DNA from: Candidatus Fermentithermobacillaceae bacterium
Lineage (GTDB): Bacteria > Bacillota > Sulfobacillia > Fermentithermobacillales > Fermentithermobacillaceae
Assembly: GCA_012837895.1 (NCBI GenBank)
Contig: DUQH01000021.1
Coordinates: 1 to 57,282 of the forward strand
DNA length: 57,282 bases
Direction of reading: 5' to 3'
Shown: piece after piece, positions 44,093-52,667 of the stretch
Layout of the letters: each line of letters begins with the position of its first letter
Numbering within the stretch: the first letter of the stretch is position 1
Position numbers and translations under genes: made by a program
Notes under the pieces: model-generated
What the model was told of the DNA's origin: nothing
What the model saw: only the letters and a program-made list of their open reading frames with translations
Database searches by the model: none

Positions 44093-45124
44093 TTGAGCGA
44101 AACAATAGTGGCTTTGCTGACCCTGGGAGTATTGATACTCTTCCATGAACTTGGACACTTCATAGCAGGCAGGAAACTGGGAGTGTACATCCACGAGTTC
44201 AGCATCGGGTTTGGGCCTAAATTGTTGTCCAGGGATTCCGAAGAGACTGAGTTTACGTTCAGGATGATACCCCTGGGCGGCTTTGTGCGTTTTGCAGGTG
44301 AAGATGTCTGGGAAGATGGGGAAGAGTCCCATATTCCCAGAGAGAGGCTGCTGTATTCGCTTACTCCCGGCAAGAGATCCCTCATCCTGTTTGCAGGGCC
44401 ACTGATGAACCTGCTCGTAGCAACTTTGGCCTTCTTTATCGTGTTTTCCTTCGTGGGGTTTGGACGGCCCACCACTGAGTTCGGGGAAGTGGTTCCGGGA
44501 TTTCCCGCCCATGAAAGCGGGATACTCCCAGGCGATAAGGTGGTGCGGGTTGAAGATGTCCAAGTGGTTGAATGGGAAGACATGGTCAGAGTCATACAGC
44601 CAAGGGCAGGGATACCCACTAAGATCACTGTGGAGAGAAACGGCGAAGAACTCACGTTTACAGTGGTTCCGGTGGATTCAGAGGGTGTAGGCGTGATAGG
44701 AGTAAGATCAGGCGTGGAGTTTGTCCGCCTGGGTGTTATAGAGGGAATCAGGGAAGGTTTCAGGGAAACTTTCTACGTATCAGTGGTCTGGATCACCGGC
44801 GTTTTCGGCATGATTGTCGGGAAGGTCGCCCCTGAAGTAACGGGCCCCCTGGGGATAAGCCAGATCTTGGGCGAAGCTGCCCGGCACGGCCTGGGCTCGC
44901 TCCTCTACTTGGCAGGCGCAATTTCAGCTAACCTTGCGTTGATAAACTTGCTTCCCATACCCGCCCTGGATGGGAGCAGGCTGTTTTTTGTAGGAATTGA
45001 AGCTGTCAGGGGCAAACCTATAGACCCGGAAAAAGAGAGTTTCGTGCACCTTGTTGGGTTTTTCCTGCTCATGATCGCGTTCTTGGTGGTCACGTACAAA
45101 GATATCCTAAGGTTGATGCAATAA
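44093..45124 (+). CDS. rseP: Site-2 zinc metalloprotease RseP/RasP
   Basis: A 343-residue membrane protease. The zinc-binding HELGHFIAG motif is in the first membrane segment (near residue 19). A single PDZ domain lies near 125-195, and the third catalytic region is NLLPIPALDGSRLFF near 285. Four membrane segments. It cleaves anti-sigma factors and signal-peptide remnants within the membrane. TTG start behind GAAGGTG, four bases after dxr. Confidence 0.95.
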   Translation: MSETIVALLTLGVLILFHELGHFIAGRKLGVYIHEFSIGFGPKLLSRDSEETEFTFRMIPLGGFVRFAGEDVWEDGEESHIPRERLLYSLTPGKRSLILFAGPLMNLLVATLAFFIVFSFVGFGRPTTEFGEVVPGFPAHESGILPGDKVVRVEDVQVVEWEDMVRVIQPRAGIPTKITVERNGEELTFTVVPVDSEGVGVIGVRSGVEFVRLGVIEGIREGFRETFYVSVVWITGVFGMIVGKVAPEVTGPLGISQILGEAARHGLGSLLYLAGAISANLALINLLPIPALDGSRLFFVGIEAVRGKPIDPEKESFVHLVGFFLLMIAFLVVTYKDILRLMQ

Positions 45125-45181
45125 GACCACGAGCAGCCAACCAGATTGATACCAGTGACTATGTTGCTGACAGGTGATGAT

Positions 45182-46273
45182 ATGGCTTTTTCTCCTTTGT
45201 TCAAGCGAAGAAAGACCACACCTGTGCGGTGTGGCAGTGTTGCTATCGGCGGGAATGCGCCTGTGTCAATCCAAACCATGACCAAGTGTGATACCAGGGA
45301 CATAGACGCTGTAGTGAGGGAGATCCGCCAGGCAGTCTCCCACGGAGCTGACATAGTAAGGGTAGCTGTGCCTGATAAGGAGGCAGCCAGGGCACTTGAA
45401 GCCATCAAGAAACAAGTGCAGTGCCCGGTTGTTGCTGATATCCATTTTGATTACAAGCTGGCCCTTCTGTCGCTTGAAGCAGGAGCTGACAAGGTCAGGG
45501 TTAACCCTGGCAACCTTGGGGGTAAAGAGCGCCTGATCACAGTAGCTGGAATGGCCCGGGCGAAGGGGGCTGCCATCCGGCTGGGCATTAACTCAGGCTC
45601 CTTAGAAAAAGACATCCTCGAGGCTTACGGTGCCCCGACACCTGAGGCTATGGTAGAAAGCGCCAGGCGGCACCTGGCGTACCTTGAAGATGCAGGTGTG
45701 GAGGACATTGTCATCTCGCTGAAATCATCCAGTGCAAAGGATACTATAGGCGCCTATATGCTGATGGGCCAGTTTACCAATTGGCCGTTTCACATAGGCA
45801 TTACAGAAGCAGGACCTGGACTTCACGGGAGGATCAAGTCGGCTGCCGGGATAGGCACATTACTTGCCTTAGGCCTCGGAGACACTGTAAGGGTGTCTTT
45901 GACCGGCCCTTCGTATGAAGAAGTTGAAGTGGCCAAGCAGATCCTCCAGTCAGTGGGCATACGTGTATTTGGCCCTGATATGATTTCTTGCCCTACATGT
46001 GGGCGCACCCAGGTGGACCTAGCCTCCATTGCCAGGCAAGTATCAGATGCGCTTAAGGGCATGACAGTGCCTCTAAAGGTTGCTGTCATGGGCTGCCCTG
46101 TTAACGGGCCTGGGGAAGCAAAGGAAGCTGATATCGGCGTTGCCTGTGGCCGCGATGGAGGGATACTGTTTTCCCGCGGCAAAGTATTAGGCAGGGTAGC
46201 AAGTGAAGAGATCGTGCCTGCACTGGTAAGACTTGCACGAGAATATGCAGAGTCTCCGGAGGGAAAAAATTGA
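45182..46273 (+). CDS. ispG: 4-hydroxy-3-methylbut-2-enyl diphosphate synthase (flavodoxin/ferredoxin)
   Basis: About 363 residues from ATG 45182 (AGGTGATGAT upstream). An N-terminal TIM barrel (VPVSIQTM-like region PVSIQTMTKCDTRD, then VADIHFDYKLAL) is followed by the cluster-binding domain. Its [4Fe-4S] ligands lie in SCPTCGRTQVDL and MGCPVNGPGEAKEADIG (three Cys and one Glu). It carries out the penultimate MEP-pathway step. Clustering with dxr, uppS and cdsA links isoprenoid and envelope-lipid synthesis. Confidence 0.96.
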   Translation: MAFSPLFKRRKTTPVRCGSVAIGGNAPVSIQTMTKCDTRDIDAVVREIRQAVSHGADIVRVAVPDKEAARALEAIKKQVQCPVVADIHFDYKLALLSLEAGADKVRVNPGNLGGKERLITVAGMARAKGAAIRLGINSGSLEKDILEAYGAPTPEAMVESARRHLAYLEDAGVEDIVISLKSSSAKDTIGAYMLMGQFTNWPFHIGITEAGPGLHGRIKSAAGIGTLLALGLGDTVRVSLTGPSYEEVEVAKQILQSVGIRVFGPDMISCPTCGRTQVDLASIARQVSDALKGMTVPLKVAVMGCPVNGPGEAKEADIGVACGRDGGILFSRGKVLGRVASEEIVPALVRLAREYAESPEGKN

Positions 46274-49200
46274 GTGTGGTTACAGTTACACCGTCTTGCG
46301 ATGATTTCCGCCTCACCAAGATTGCCAAGGTCCTGGGGATAGAAGAAGATCCCATCCTGGAGTGCCTGAAGGTCGTTTCCATTGGCGTAAACACAGATGA
46401 AGGTGCATGGTCTGTATGCCTTGACGTAGTTGATCCCAGGTCGTGGGCAAGACACTGTGCATCTTTGTCGCGGACAGAGGTTGAGTTGCGGTTTGCCGAG
46501 ATCGGCCAGGCACTGAGAAACAGGATCCCTGAACTTGAAACAGTCCGCTGGGGGCTCCCTGAGGAATATCAAAACAAGCTGGGGAACGGGCCTAATAGCG
46601 GGGATAAGGCGCCACAAGACGGGGTGCTGCTCGGAAGGCCAATCAGGACCCAGCCAATACCTATACGGGAAGTGACCGGCGGGGAGCGGGAAAGTGTTAC
46701 CCTGGCAGGACAGGTGGTGGAGGTAACATGGAGGCAGGCCCAGTCCGGGGACATCTACGGTGCTTTCGTGCTCACCGACAACGAAGACTCAATAACTGTC
46801 CGGGTTTTCCCCAAAGAAGGCAAAGTCGACGAGATTGAGGAAGGTGTATGGGTGATTGCCAGGGGACGTGCCAGGCTCGACCGCCTTGATTCAGAGCCGG
46901 TGCTTATATGCAATGACTTGTGCTTGTTTGAACCCAAGGTGAGGCATGATACTGCCCCTGAAAAACGGGTTGAACTTCACTTGCACACCAAAATGAGCGC
47001 GCTTGACTGTGTGCTGGAACTGGACGAAGCGATCGCACTGGCGTCTGCGTGGGGGCATCCTGCAGTTGCGATTACAGACCATGGAGTGGTTCAAGCTTTT
47101 CCTGAGGCCTACAGGCTGGGAAAAAAATACGGGATGAAGATTATATACGGGATTGAAGCGTACCTTGTAGAAGATGATGAGAAAGGACAAGCATTCCATA
47201 TAATACTCCTGGCAAAGGACAAACAAGGCTTGAGAAACCTTTATGAGCTTGTTACCTTGTCGCACCTTGACCATTTTTACAGGACTCCCAGGATACCCAG
47301 GGCAAAACTGGCAGCCAGGAGGGAAGGGCTGTTAGTAGGCTCGGCTTGTGAAGCAGGGGAAGTATACCGGGCTGTGCTTGCAGGTTTGGACGATGAACAA
47401 CTCAAGCGAGTAGCATCTTTTTATGATTACCTGGAAATACAGCCGTTAAGCAATAACCAGTTTCTCATAAACAGCGGTGAAGTGTCAGGTGAAGAAGACC
47501 TGATTAGAATAAACACCAGGATATACGAACTAAGCAAATCCTTAGGCATACCATGTGTGGCCACAAGCGACGTCCATTACCTAAACCCTGAAGATGAAAT
47601 ATTCAGGACCCTGCTATTGTCGGGGAAGGGCATGAACGATAGCGGCGAGAAGCCAGCTCCTTTGTATTTCCGCACCACAGACGAATTGCTGGAGGAAGTA
47701 TCGGCTTACCTGGGTGCAGAAGCGGCAAGGGAAGTGGTGGTAACCAACACCCGGGCTATTGCAGCTGCTGTTGAAGACTTGGCTCCCATCCCTGAGGGTT
47801 CGTTTTTCCCCCATCTTCCAAACGCCGATGAAATCTTAAGGGAACTAACTGAACAGGGGGCAAACAGGCTGTTCGGGATGGAATGGCCTGAAATCGTCCG
47901 CCAAAGGATAGATAAGGAGCTATCAGCGATTATCGGAGGCAATTTTTCTTCGCTGTACCTGATAGCTATCAGGATGGTGGAAAAATCGCTGGAAGACGGG
48001 TACTTGGTGGGGTCCCGGGGTTCAGTAGGTTCGTCCCTTGTAGCTATGCTTACAGGCATAACTGAAGTCAATCCGTTGCCTCCCCACTATGTTTGCCTCA
48101 AGTGTCACTGGAACAAGTTCGTCCTGGATGGCTCCTATGGTTCAGGGTTTGACTTACCCGCTATGCAATGCCCTGAATGCGGCAGCGAGCTCAGGCGTGA
48201 CGGGCAGAATATCCCGTTTGAAACGTTTATGGGGTTTACAGGCGAGAAAGTGCCTGACATCGACCTCAATTTTTCCGGGGAAGAGCAAGGTAAGATATTC
48301 AAGTTCGCTTCAACTCTTCTGGGCAAGCAGAATGTGTACAGGGCGGGCACTATCGCTACAGTTGCCAAGAAGACGGCCTTTGGGTTTGTGAAGCACTATG
48401 AAGAATCCAGAGGCAAGGGGTTCAGGCGGGCTGAAGTAACCAGGCTGGCCAAGGGGATCGAGGGCGTGAAACGTACAACCGGGCAACACCCGGGAGGAGT
48501 AATGGTGATCCCCAAGGGCATGGATGTACTGGATTTTACGCCTCTCCAATACCCGGCAGATGATCGGAGCTCAGGCGCAATAACCACTCACTTTGACTAT
48601 GATTCACTGTCAGGGCATCTGGTCAAAGTGGATATCCTTGGCCATGATGATCCTACGGTGCTCAAGATCCTCCATGAGCTTACAGGTGTTGACCCTACAA
48701 AGATACCCATGGATGATCCTGAGACCTTAAAGCTTTTCTCTGGCGAAAACCCTGACAGCACTGTGGGAATACCTGAGTTCGGGACAAGGTTTGTAAGGAA
48801 TATGCTATGTGAGACTAGACCTAAGTGTTTTGCCGATTTTGTGAGGATTTCAGGGCTATCCCACGGCACTGATGTGTGGGCGAACAACGCCAGGGATATT
48901 ATCAGAGACGGCATTGCCACCCTGGACCAGGTTATCGCCTCACGCGAAGACATATACCTGTACCTGATGGAGAAGGGGATGGACCCGGCTTCCGCTTTTG
49001 GCATAGCTGAAAAGGTGAGAAAAGGGCGGCCCCTGTCTGATGAAGATGTAAGCCAGATGAGAGCACTGTCAGTGCCAGATTGGTATATAGAATCCTGCAA
49101 GAAAATCACGTACTTGTTTCCGAAAGCTCATGCAGCTGCTTATGTAACCAACTCTTTCCGGATTGCCTATTTCAAAGTGCACCATCCCCTGGCCTTCTAT

Positions 49201-49638
49201 TCCACGTACTTTTCGTTCACGGGGAATGCGCTTACAACAGAGTTTATGTACCTGGAACCAACTGAGTGGCGGGGGTACATTAACCAGGTGAACTCTAATC
49301 CGGCGTCAACTGCAAGAGAGCAGGATATTGCGGCTGCACTTGAGCTGGCGTTGGAGATGGCAGAAAGAGGGTTTTCCTTCGGACGGCACCACTTGTACCT
49401 GTCCCATGCGACCAGGTACGTGCCTGAAGGCGATTGCCTCATTCCGCCGTTTACATCGATACCGGGGCTTGGCAGCCGGGCTGCGGCTGCAATTGTGAAG
49501 GCGCGGCAACAAGGGGAGTTTGAATCGGTCGAAGACTTCAGGCGACGGACTGGTCTTGGCAAGAAGCTGTGCGAAGTGTTGAGGGATCACGGAGTGTTTG
49601 AAGGCTTGCCTGAAACTGCGCAGCTGGCGCTGTTCTAA
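46270..49638 (+). CDS. polC: DNA polymerase III subunit alpha PolC, lacking the DnaQ exonuclease domain
   Basis: A 1122-residue protein; typical PolC is about 1430. In order: a shortened N-terminal domain (1-130), an OB fold (about 140-222), an uninterrupted PHP domain (about 232-445), a zinc-binding region (CLKC...CPEC, 609-637), the palm with catalytic aspartates in PDIDLNF (D663, D665) and VDILGHDD (D788), fingers, and a C-terminal helix-hairpin-helix ending in the clamp-binding QLALF. B. subtilis PolC has about 190 exonuclease residues inserted in PHP after the G-x-E strand; here GIEAYLVEDD runs directly into AFHIILLAKD. All nine PHP metal residues appear present: H237, H239, D246, H271, E296, H310, C360, D434, H436. 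TTG start overlaps the ispG stop. Confidence 0.95.
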   Translation: MSVVTVTPSCDDFRLTKIAKVLGIEEDPILECLKVVSIGVNTDEGAWSVCLDVVDPRSWARHCASLSRTEVELRFAEIGQALRNRIPELETVRWGLPEEYQNKLGNGPNSGDKAPQDGVLLGRPIRTQPIPIREVTGGERESVTLAGQVVEVTWRQAQSGDIYGAFVLTDNEDSITVRVFPKEGKVDEIEEGVWVIARGRARLDRLDSEPVLICNDLCLFEPKVRHDTAPEKRVELHLHTKMSALDCVLELDEAIALASAWGHPAVAITDHGVVQAFPEAYRLGKKYGMKIIYGIEAYLVEDDEKGQAFHIILLAKDKQGLRNLYELVTLSHLDHFYRTPRIPRAKLAARREGLLVGSACEAGEVYRAVLAGLDDEQLKRVASFYDYLEIQPLSNNQFLINSGEVSGEEDLIRINTRIYELSKSLGIPCVATSDVHYLNPEDEIFRTLLLSGKGMNDSGEKPAPLYFRTTDELLEEVSAYLGAEAAREVVVTNTRAIAAAVEDLAPIPEGSFFPHLPNADEILRELTEQGANRLFGMEWPEIVRQRIDKELSAIIGGNFSSLYLIAIRMVEKSLEDGYLVGSRGSVGSSLVAMLTGITEVNPLPPHYVCLKCHWNKFVLDGSYGSGFDLPAMQCPECGSELRRDGQNIPFETFMGFTGEKVPDIDLNFSGEEQGKIFKFASTLLGKQNVYRAGTIATVAKKTAFGFVKHYEESRGKGFRRAEVTRLAKGIEGVKRTTGQHPGGVMVIPKGMDVLDFTPLQYPADDRSSGAITTHFDYDSLSGHLVKVDILGHDDPTVLKILHELTGVDPTKIPMDDPETLKLFSGENPDSTVGIPEFGTRFVRNMLCETRPKCFADFVRISGLSHGTDVWANNARDIIRDGIATLDQVIASREDIYLYLMEKGMDPASAFGIAEKVRKGRPLSDEDVSQMRALSVPDWYIESCKKITYLFPKAHAAAYVTNSFRIAYFKVHHPLAFYSTYFSFTGNALTTEFMYLEPTEWRGYINQVNSNPASTAREQDIAAALELALEMAERGFSFGRHHLYLSHATRYVPEGDCLIPPFTSIPGLGSRAAAAIVKARQQGEFESVEDFRRRTGLGKKLCEVLRDHGVFEGLPETAQLALF

Positions 49639-49691
49639 CAAAACTGTGCGTTGTGCGCCGTGCGGGTGAAGCACCGTGCCTGGAGTTGTTC

Positions 49692-50234
49692 TTAGATAGC
49701 CCCGGCTTTCAAAGCCATTCTCGCCACGGGGCTGTATATGGTTTTGAGCACCACAGGATAAGCGGCTATTGTGATGATGCCTTCCACAAGTCTCACAGGC
49801 ATGATTACCCGGTAATCAAGTCCGAACAGGGAATTGAGGAAGTAGGGAGTGAGACCCCACGAAACCACCACCACTCCACACGCCACAGACACACCAAGGT
49901 GGAAAAGTGAGGGTTCTGAGTGCTTCTTTCCCCTGTTCAAGGCGCGGAACACTATACCAGGGATTGTGCCCAGAAGAGCAGAGGTCAGAGTAAAGTGTGG
50001 CATGTAACTGCCCATGGGGCTTAAGACCATCCCCAGGATGTCAGAGAATGCACCGGCCATAAGCCCGAACCAAGGCCCCAGGAGTATCCCTGCCATCATG
50101 TTTGGCAAGCTGCCGATACCCACGCGGATTCCTTCTATACCACCGATAGCTAACCGGAAAGATGCAAACCTGGTCAGGATCACCGACAAAGCTATCAAGA
50201 GCCCTGTAATTGCTATGGACCGGGAACGTCTCAT
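49692..50234 (-). CDS. folT: ECF transporter S component, probably folate-specific (FolT)
   Basis: About 180 residues from ATG 50234, chosen because TAAGGAGTG lies just upstream; the frame extends ten codons further. Five to six membrane segments are present. The folate-family pattern is visible: LTRFASFRLAIGGIEGIRVGIGSLPNMMAGILLGPWFGLMAGAFSDILGMVLSPMGSYMPHFTLTSALLGTIPG. It should bind folate in the membrane and share an EcfA-EcfA'-EcfT module encoded elsewhere. The 53 bases between polC and this gene hold nothing I can name. I see no THF riboswitch or T-box in its leader. Confidence 0.75.
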   Translation of the reverse strand: MRRSRSIAITGLLIALSVILTRFASFRLAIGGIEGIRVGIGSLPNMMAGILLGPWFGLMAGAFSDILGMVLSPMGSYMPHFTLTSALLGTIPGIVFRALNRGKKHSEPSLFHLGVSVACGVVVVSWGLTPYFLNSLFGLDYRVIMPVRLVEGIITIAAYPVVLKTIYSPVARMALKAGAI

Positions 50235-50282
50235 GCTTCCACTCCTTAGGTATTTGCTTGCCAATTGGGCGATTGTGATACA

Positions 50283-50313
50283 AGTATACCAGAATTACTT
50301 CACGGCATGTCCA
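50283..50313 (-). promoter_or_regulatory. Candidate promoter for folT
   Basis: On the minus strand there is an extended -10 TGG-TATACT (50291-50283) with TGGACA (50313-50308) upstream at a 19-base spacing. It is about 50 bases from the folT start. Confidence 0.4.
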
Positions 50314-50381
50314 TAAGCTTAAGTGCAGCCTCAACCACACAGATTTGCCATCAAATTACAACTGCTGCGGCGTACCGGTTC

Positions 50382-50411
50382 TTGCATTCGAGCTTGTACA
50401 GGTGATAGAAT
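50382..50411 (+). promoter_or_regulatory. Candidate SigA promoter for the 6S-like RNA
   Basis: TTGCAT (50382-50387), an 18-base spacer and TAGAAT (50406-50411). It predicts a transcript starting near 50418 into a strongly structured stretch with no credible protein gene. Confidence 0.45.
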
Positions 50412-50417
50412 CAGTAT

Positions 50418-50660
50418 GCCAAAGGCAACAAGCTGATAACACACCCTGCTGTGTGCGTGAATCACGGTGAAGATTGAGCCAACACCGTGACCTAGGGAGC
50501 CTGGGCGCTGATGAGTGGAGTGCAGGTCGCCTCCGAGCGAAAGCACAGAAGCTCACAGGAGGGCACCCACCTGCTGAGAGCAGGTTCAATGCCTTCCGGG
50601 TTCACGGCATGGCGGGGTTTATCATGTGGCATCTACCATTAGTGGTTAGTCTCAACGTGT
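50418..50660 (+). ncRNA. ssrS: Structured non-coding RNA, probably 6S RNA
   Basis: The stretch has many perfect helices and no supported ORF. An outer stem TGATAA / TTATCA (50434-50439 and 50619-50624) encloses hairpins CACAC/GTGTG (50440-50455) and TCACGGTG/CACCGTGA (50462-50490). A long arm is built from GCAGGT, CCTCC and GAGC (50522-50538) with GCTC, GGAGG and ACCTGC (50551-50574). ACCTGC can instead fold with the following GCAGGT (50580-50585). The text CACCTGC...GCAGGTTCAA, then GGTTCACGGCA, resembles the 3' side of the 6S central bubble, where such an alternative hairpin occurs. 6S RNA mimics an open promoter and sequesters RNA polymerase. The 3' end is uncertain; no clear terminator is visible. 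Confidence 0.45.
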
Positions 50661-50725
50661 TACTCCCCAGAGGATACACCCGGACCTTTGCGACACGCTT
50701 TTTGTGCGCTGCAGCCAAAAACCTA

Positions 50726-50754
50726 TTGTAAACGGTAAATTCCTGTGCTAAACT
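50726..50754 (+). promoter_or_regulatory. SigA promoter of tRNA-Leu
   Basis: TTGTAA (50726-50731), a 17-base spacer and TAAACT (50749-50754), ending 12 bases before the tRNA. Confidence 0.6.
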
Positions 50755-50766
50755 ATTTTTTGACGT

Positions 50767-50853
50767 GCCGAAGTGGTGGAATAGGCAGACACGCGGTGTT
50801 CAGGGCGCCGTAGGCGTACGCCTGTGTGGGTTCAAATCCCACCTTCGGCACCA
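50767..50853 (+). tRNA. tRNA-Leu (anticodon CAG)
   Basis: 87 bases with the CCA encoded. The acceptor stem is GCCGAAG / CTTCGGC with discriminator A. The anticodon stem CGGTG/CGCCG encloses loop TTCAGGG, giving anticodon CAG. A long class II variable arm (GTAGGCGTACGCCT region) and T arm TGTGGGTTCAAATCCCAC-type follow, as expected for tRNA-Leu. It decodes CUG. No terminator is obvious downstream, and 50854-50917 holds nothing I can identify. Confidence 0.95.
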
Positions 50854-50917
50854 TTGTTATTTGCCTCCAGGGGACACACGGCGCCGCAGTTCAGATTGAC
50901 TCCCAATAAGTAGCAGA

Positions 50918-51370
50918 TCACAGTTCTTCATCGCTCAACACCGTGAATCCATGAGCTTTGAGCAAAGCTGCAAATACCCCGTCGCCGGGAACAACATGCT
51001 TGTTGAACTTCCCGTCGTACACTGCACGCACTCCACATGCGGGGCTTCTCTCTTTAAGGATTGCTTTGGTGCAGCCGGCTTGGAGGGCGATCTCCAGGGC
51101 TTTCCTGGCACCTTCTACATAATTCCGGGTTACATCGTTTCCGTTTATATTCACAACCTTTGCTTGGCCTTTAAGCACATCTGCGGCTGTGCCGCCTGTT
51201 ATCTCTGCAGGAGGGCGGGGGACAGGCAAGCCGCCAAGCGCCTCAGGGCATACAGGTACGGCCATCCCTTGAGCCAAGAGCTCACGGATCCGTGGATACC
51301 TGGCTATTTCACCTGCTGAGCCGTTATACCGGCAAGCATTTCCACACAGGCATGATGAGATAATATACAT
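50918..51370 (-). CDS. DUF523 family protein, TudS-like (possible thiouracil desulfidase)
   Basis: A 150-residue protein matching DUF523 over its full length. The family cysteines occur in ISSCLCGNACRYNG (about 6-16), VCPEALGG (about 40) and KERSPACGVRAVYDG (about 107-112). A characterised DUF523 member, TudS, uses a cysteine-bound [4Fe-4S] cluster to remove sulfur from thiouracils; whether this one does so is inference. ATG start behind GAAGGAGG. Divergent from the DD-carboxypeptidase gene, with about 50 bases between them. Confidence 0.82.
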   Translation of the reverse strand: MYIISSCLCGNACRYNGSAGEIARYPRIRELLAQGMAVPVCPEALGGLPVPRPPAEITGGTAADVLKGQAKVVNINGNDVTRNYVEGARKALEIALQAGCTKAILKERSPACGVRAVYDGKFNKHVVPGDGVFAALLKAHGFTVLSDEEL

Positions 51371-51419
51371 TTTTGAAACCTCCTTCGATATGATATAAGA
51401 AGTACGGAGGTAGAGGACT

Positions 51420-52640
51420 ATGTCAAAATCGAAACCAGCATCGCTCTTGATTCTTACCTATCTGACCATTTTTGTGTGCCACTTGATTTTTCCTTTATTT
51501 TTGGGCTACAGGGCGGTTTACGCAGCACCTGAACCTCCTGAGATAGCCGCTGACAGCTACCTGCTTGCTGACCTTAAGACAGGCAGGGTATTCATGTCTA
51601 AAGACGTGGACACTCCCCAAGTACCTGCCAGCCTTACAAAAATCATGACCTTATTCATTGTTTTTGATGAAATATCCCAGGGCAAACTATCGTTTGATGA
51701 CGAAGTCAGCATTTCTGAGGAAGCCTGGCGCACCGGTGGTTCCAAAATGTTTCTGCTTGTGGGAACCGCTGTAAGAGTAGAGGAACTCATCCAAGGTATC
51801 ACAGTTGCATCAGGCAACGACGCGTGCGTGGCCTTGGCAGAGCACATTTCAGGCAGTGTTACTTCGTTTGTTGACAGGATGAACCGCCAGGCACGCGAAC
51901 TAGGGCTTGCATCTGCTCATTTTGTTGACCCGCATGGAATTTCCGATGATAACAGGATTTCGGCTCAGGATCTGTTTACCTTGGTCAATGCATACATTAC
52001 ACGATATCCGGAAGCCTTGCAGTTCCATGCACTTAAGGAATTCACCTATGCCCCGCCTGGCGACAACCCGATTACCCAGTTCAACAGAAACCGTCTACTC
52101 TGGTCGTATCCGGGTGTTTATGGTCTAAAGACAGGGTTTACCACACGGGCAGGCTTCAACCTCGTGGCCCTCGCAGAGCGGGACGGGCTTTCAACCATCG
52201 CCGTAATCCTTGGATCGGCCAGGGGCAAGTCCATAGACGAGGGTGAGAGAGAAAGGATTGTGCTGGCCACTTCAATGCTTGACTATGTGTACAAAAACTT
52301 CTCCTATGTTGAAGTTGCTGAACCTAATGCAAACTTGGGAAGGGTCCGGGTCTGGAAAGGAAAAGGCAAATGGGCCGAGGGGATTGCCCCAACAGGCCTG
52401 GGCGCAACTGTTGAAAAGGGGAAGGAAGATAGCTTAACGTATGAAGTAGTTTTCGATACTGACCTTGAAGCACCGGTTCAGAGAGGCATGAAGATCGGCG
52501 AAGTGATCTTTACTTGTGAAGGCGAAGAAGTGGGGAGGGCGGATCTGGTCGCTAAAGATGAAGTCCCTAGGGGGAATATCTTCCGGGTGATGTGGGATTC
52601 CATAGCACGTTCATTGTTGAAAGCACTTGGCAAAGCATGA
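51420..52640 (+). CDS. dacF: D-alanyl-D-alanine carboxypeptidase (PBP5/DacF-like)
   Basis: A 406-residue protein. The N-terminal signal peptide (about 1-35, ending AVYAAP) is followed by a peptidase S11 domain with the three catalytic motifs: SLTK at 71-74, SGN at 131-133 and KTG at 237-239. A PBP5-type C-terminal beta domain and a final amphipathic helix (MWDSIARSLLKALGKA) for membrane association complete it. It trims the terminal D-Ala of peptidoglycan stem peptides outside the membrane. In spore formers such enzymes also act in cortex synthesis. ATG start behind GGAGGTAGAGG. Confidence 0.95.
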   Translation: MSKSKPASLLILTYLTIFVCHLIFPLFLGYRAVYAAPEPPEIAADSYLLADLKTGRVFMSKDVDTPQVPASLTKIMTLFIVFDEISQGKLSFDDEVSISEEAWRTGGSKMFLLVGTAVRVEELIQGITVASGNDACVALAEHISGSVTSFVDRMNRQARELGLASAHFVDPHGISDDNRISAQDLFTLVNAYITRYPEALQFHALKEFTYAPPGDNPITQFNRNRLLWSYPGVYGLKTGFTTRAGFNLVALAERDGLSTIAVILGSARGKSIDEGERERIVLATSMLDYVYKNFSYVEVAEPNANLGRVRVWKGKGKWAEGIAPTGLGATVEKGKEDSLTYEVVFDTDLEAPVQRGMKIGEVIFTCEGEEVGRADLVAKDEVPRGNIFRVMWDSIARSLLKALGKA

Positions 52641-52667
52641 TTGACTGTCCCCGGGGAGGCAACAAAG

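Noticed and set aside
50235-50340. THF riboswitch or T-box in the folT leader
   Set aside because: The leader after the predicted promoter is only about 45 bases long, and none of the conserved core motifs of either class are present.
50509-50545. Hammerhead-like text CTGATGAG followed by GCGAAA
   Set aside because: The base needed before the cleavage site is not in the required position: TGTGC is followed by G, not U. Stem II also has mismatches. The bases are better explained by the arms of the 6S-like RNA.
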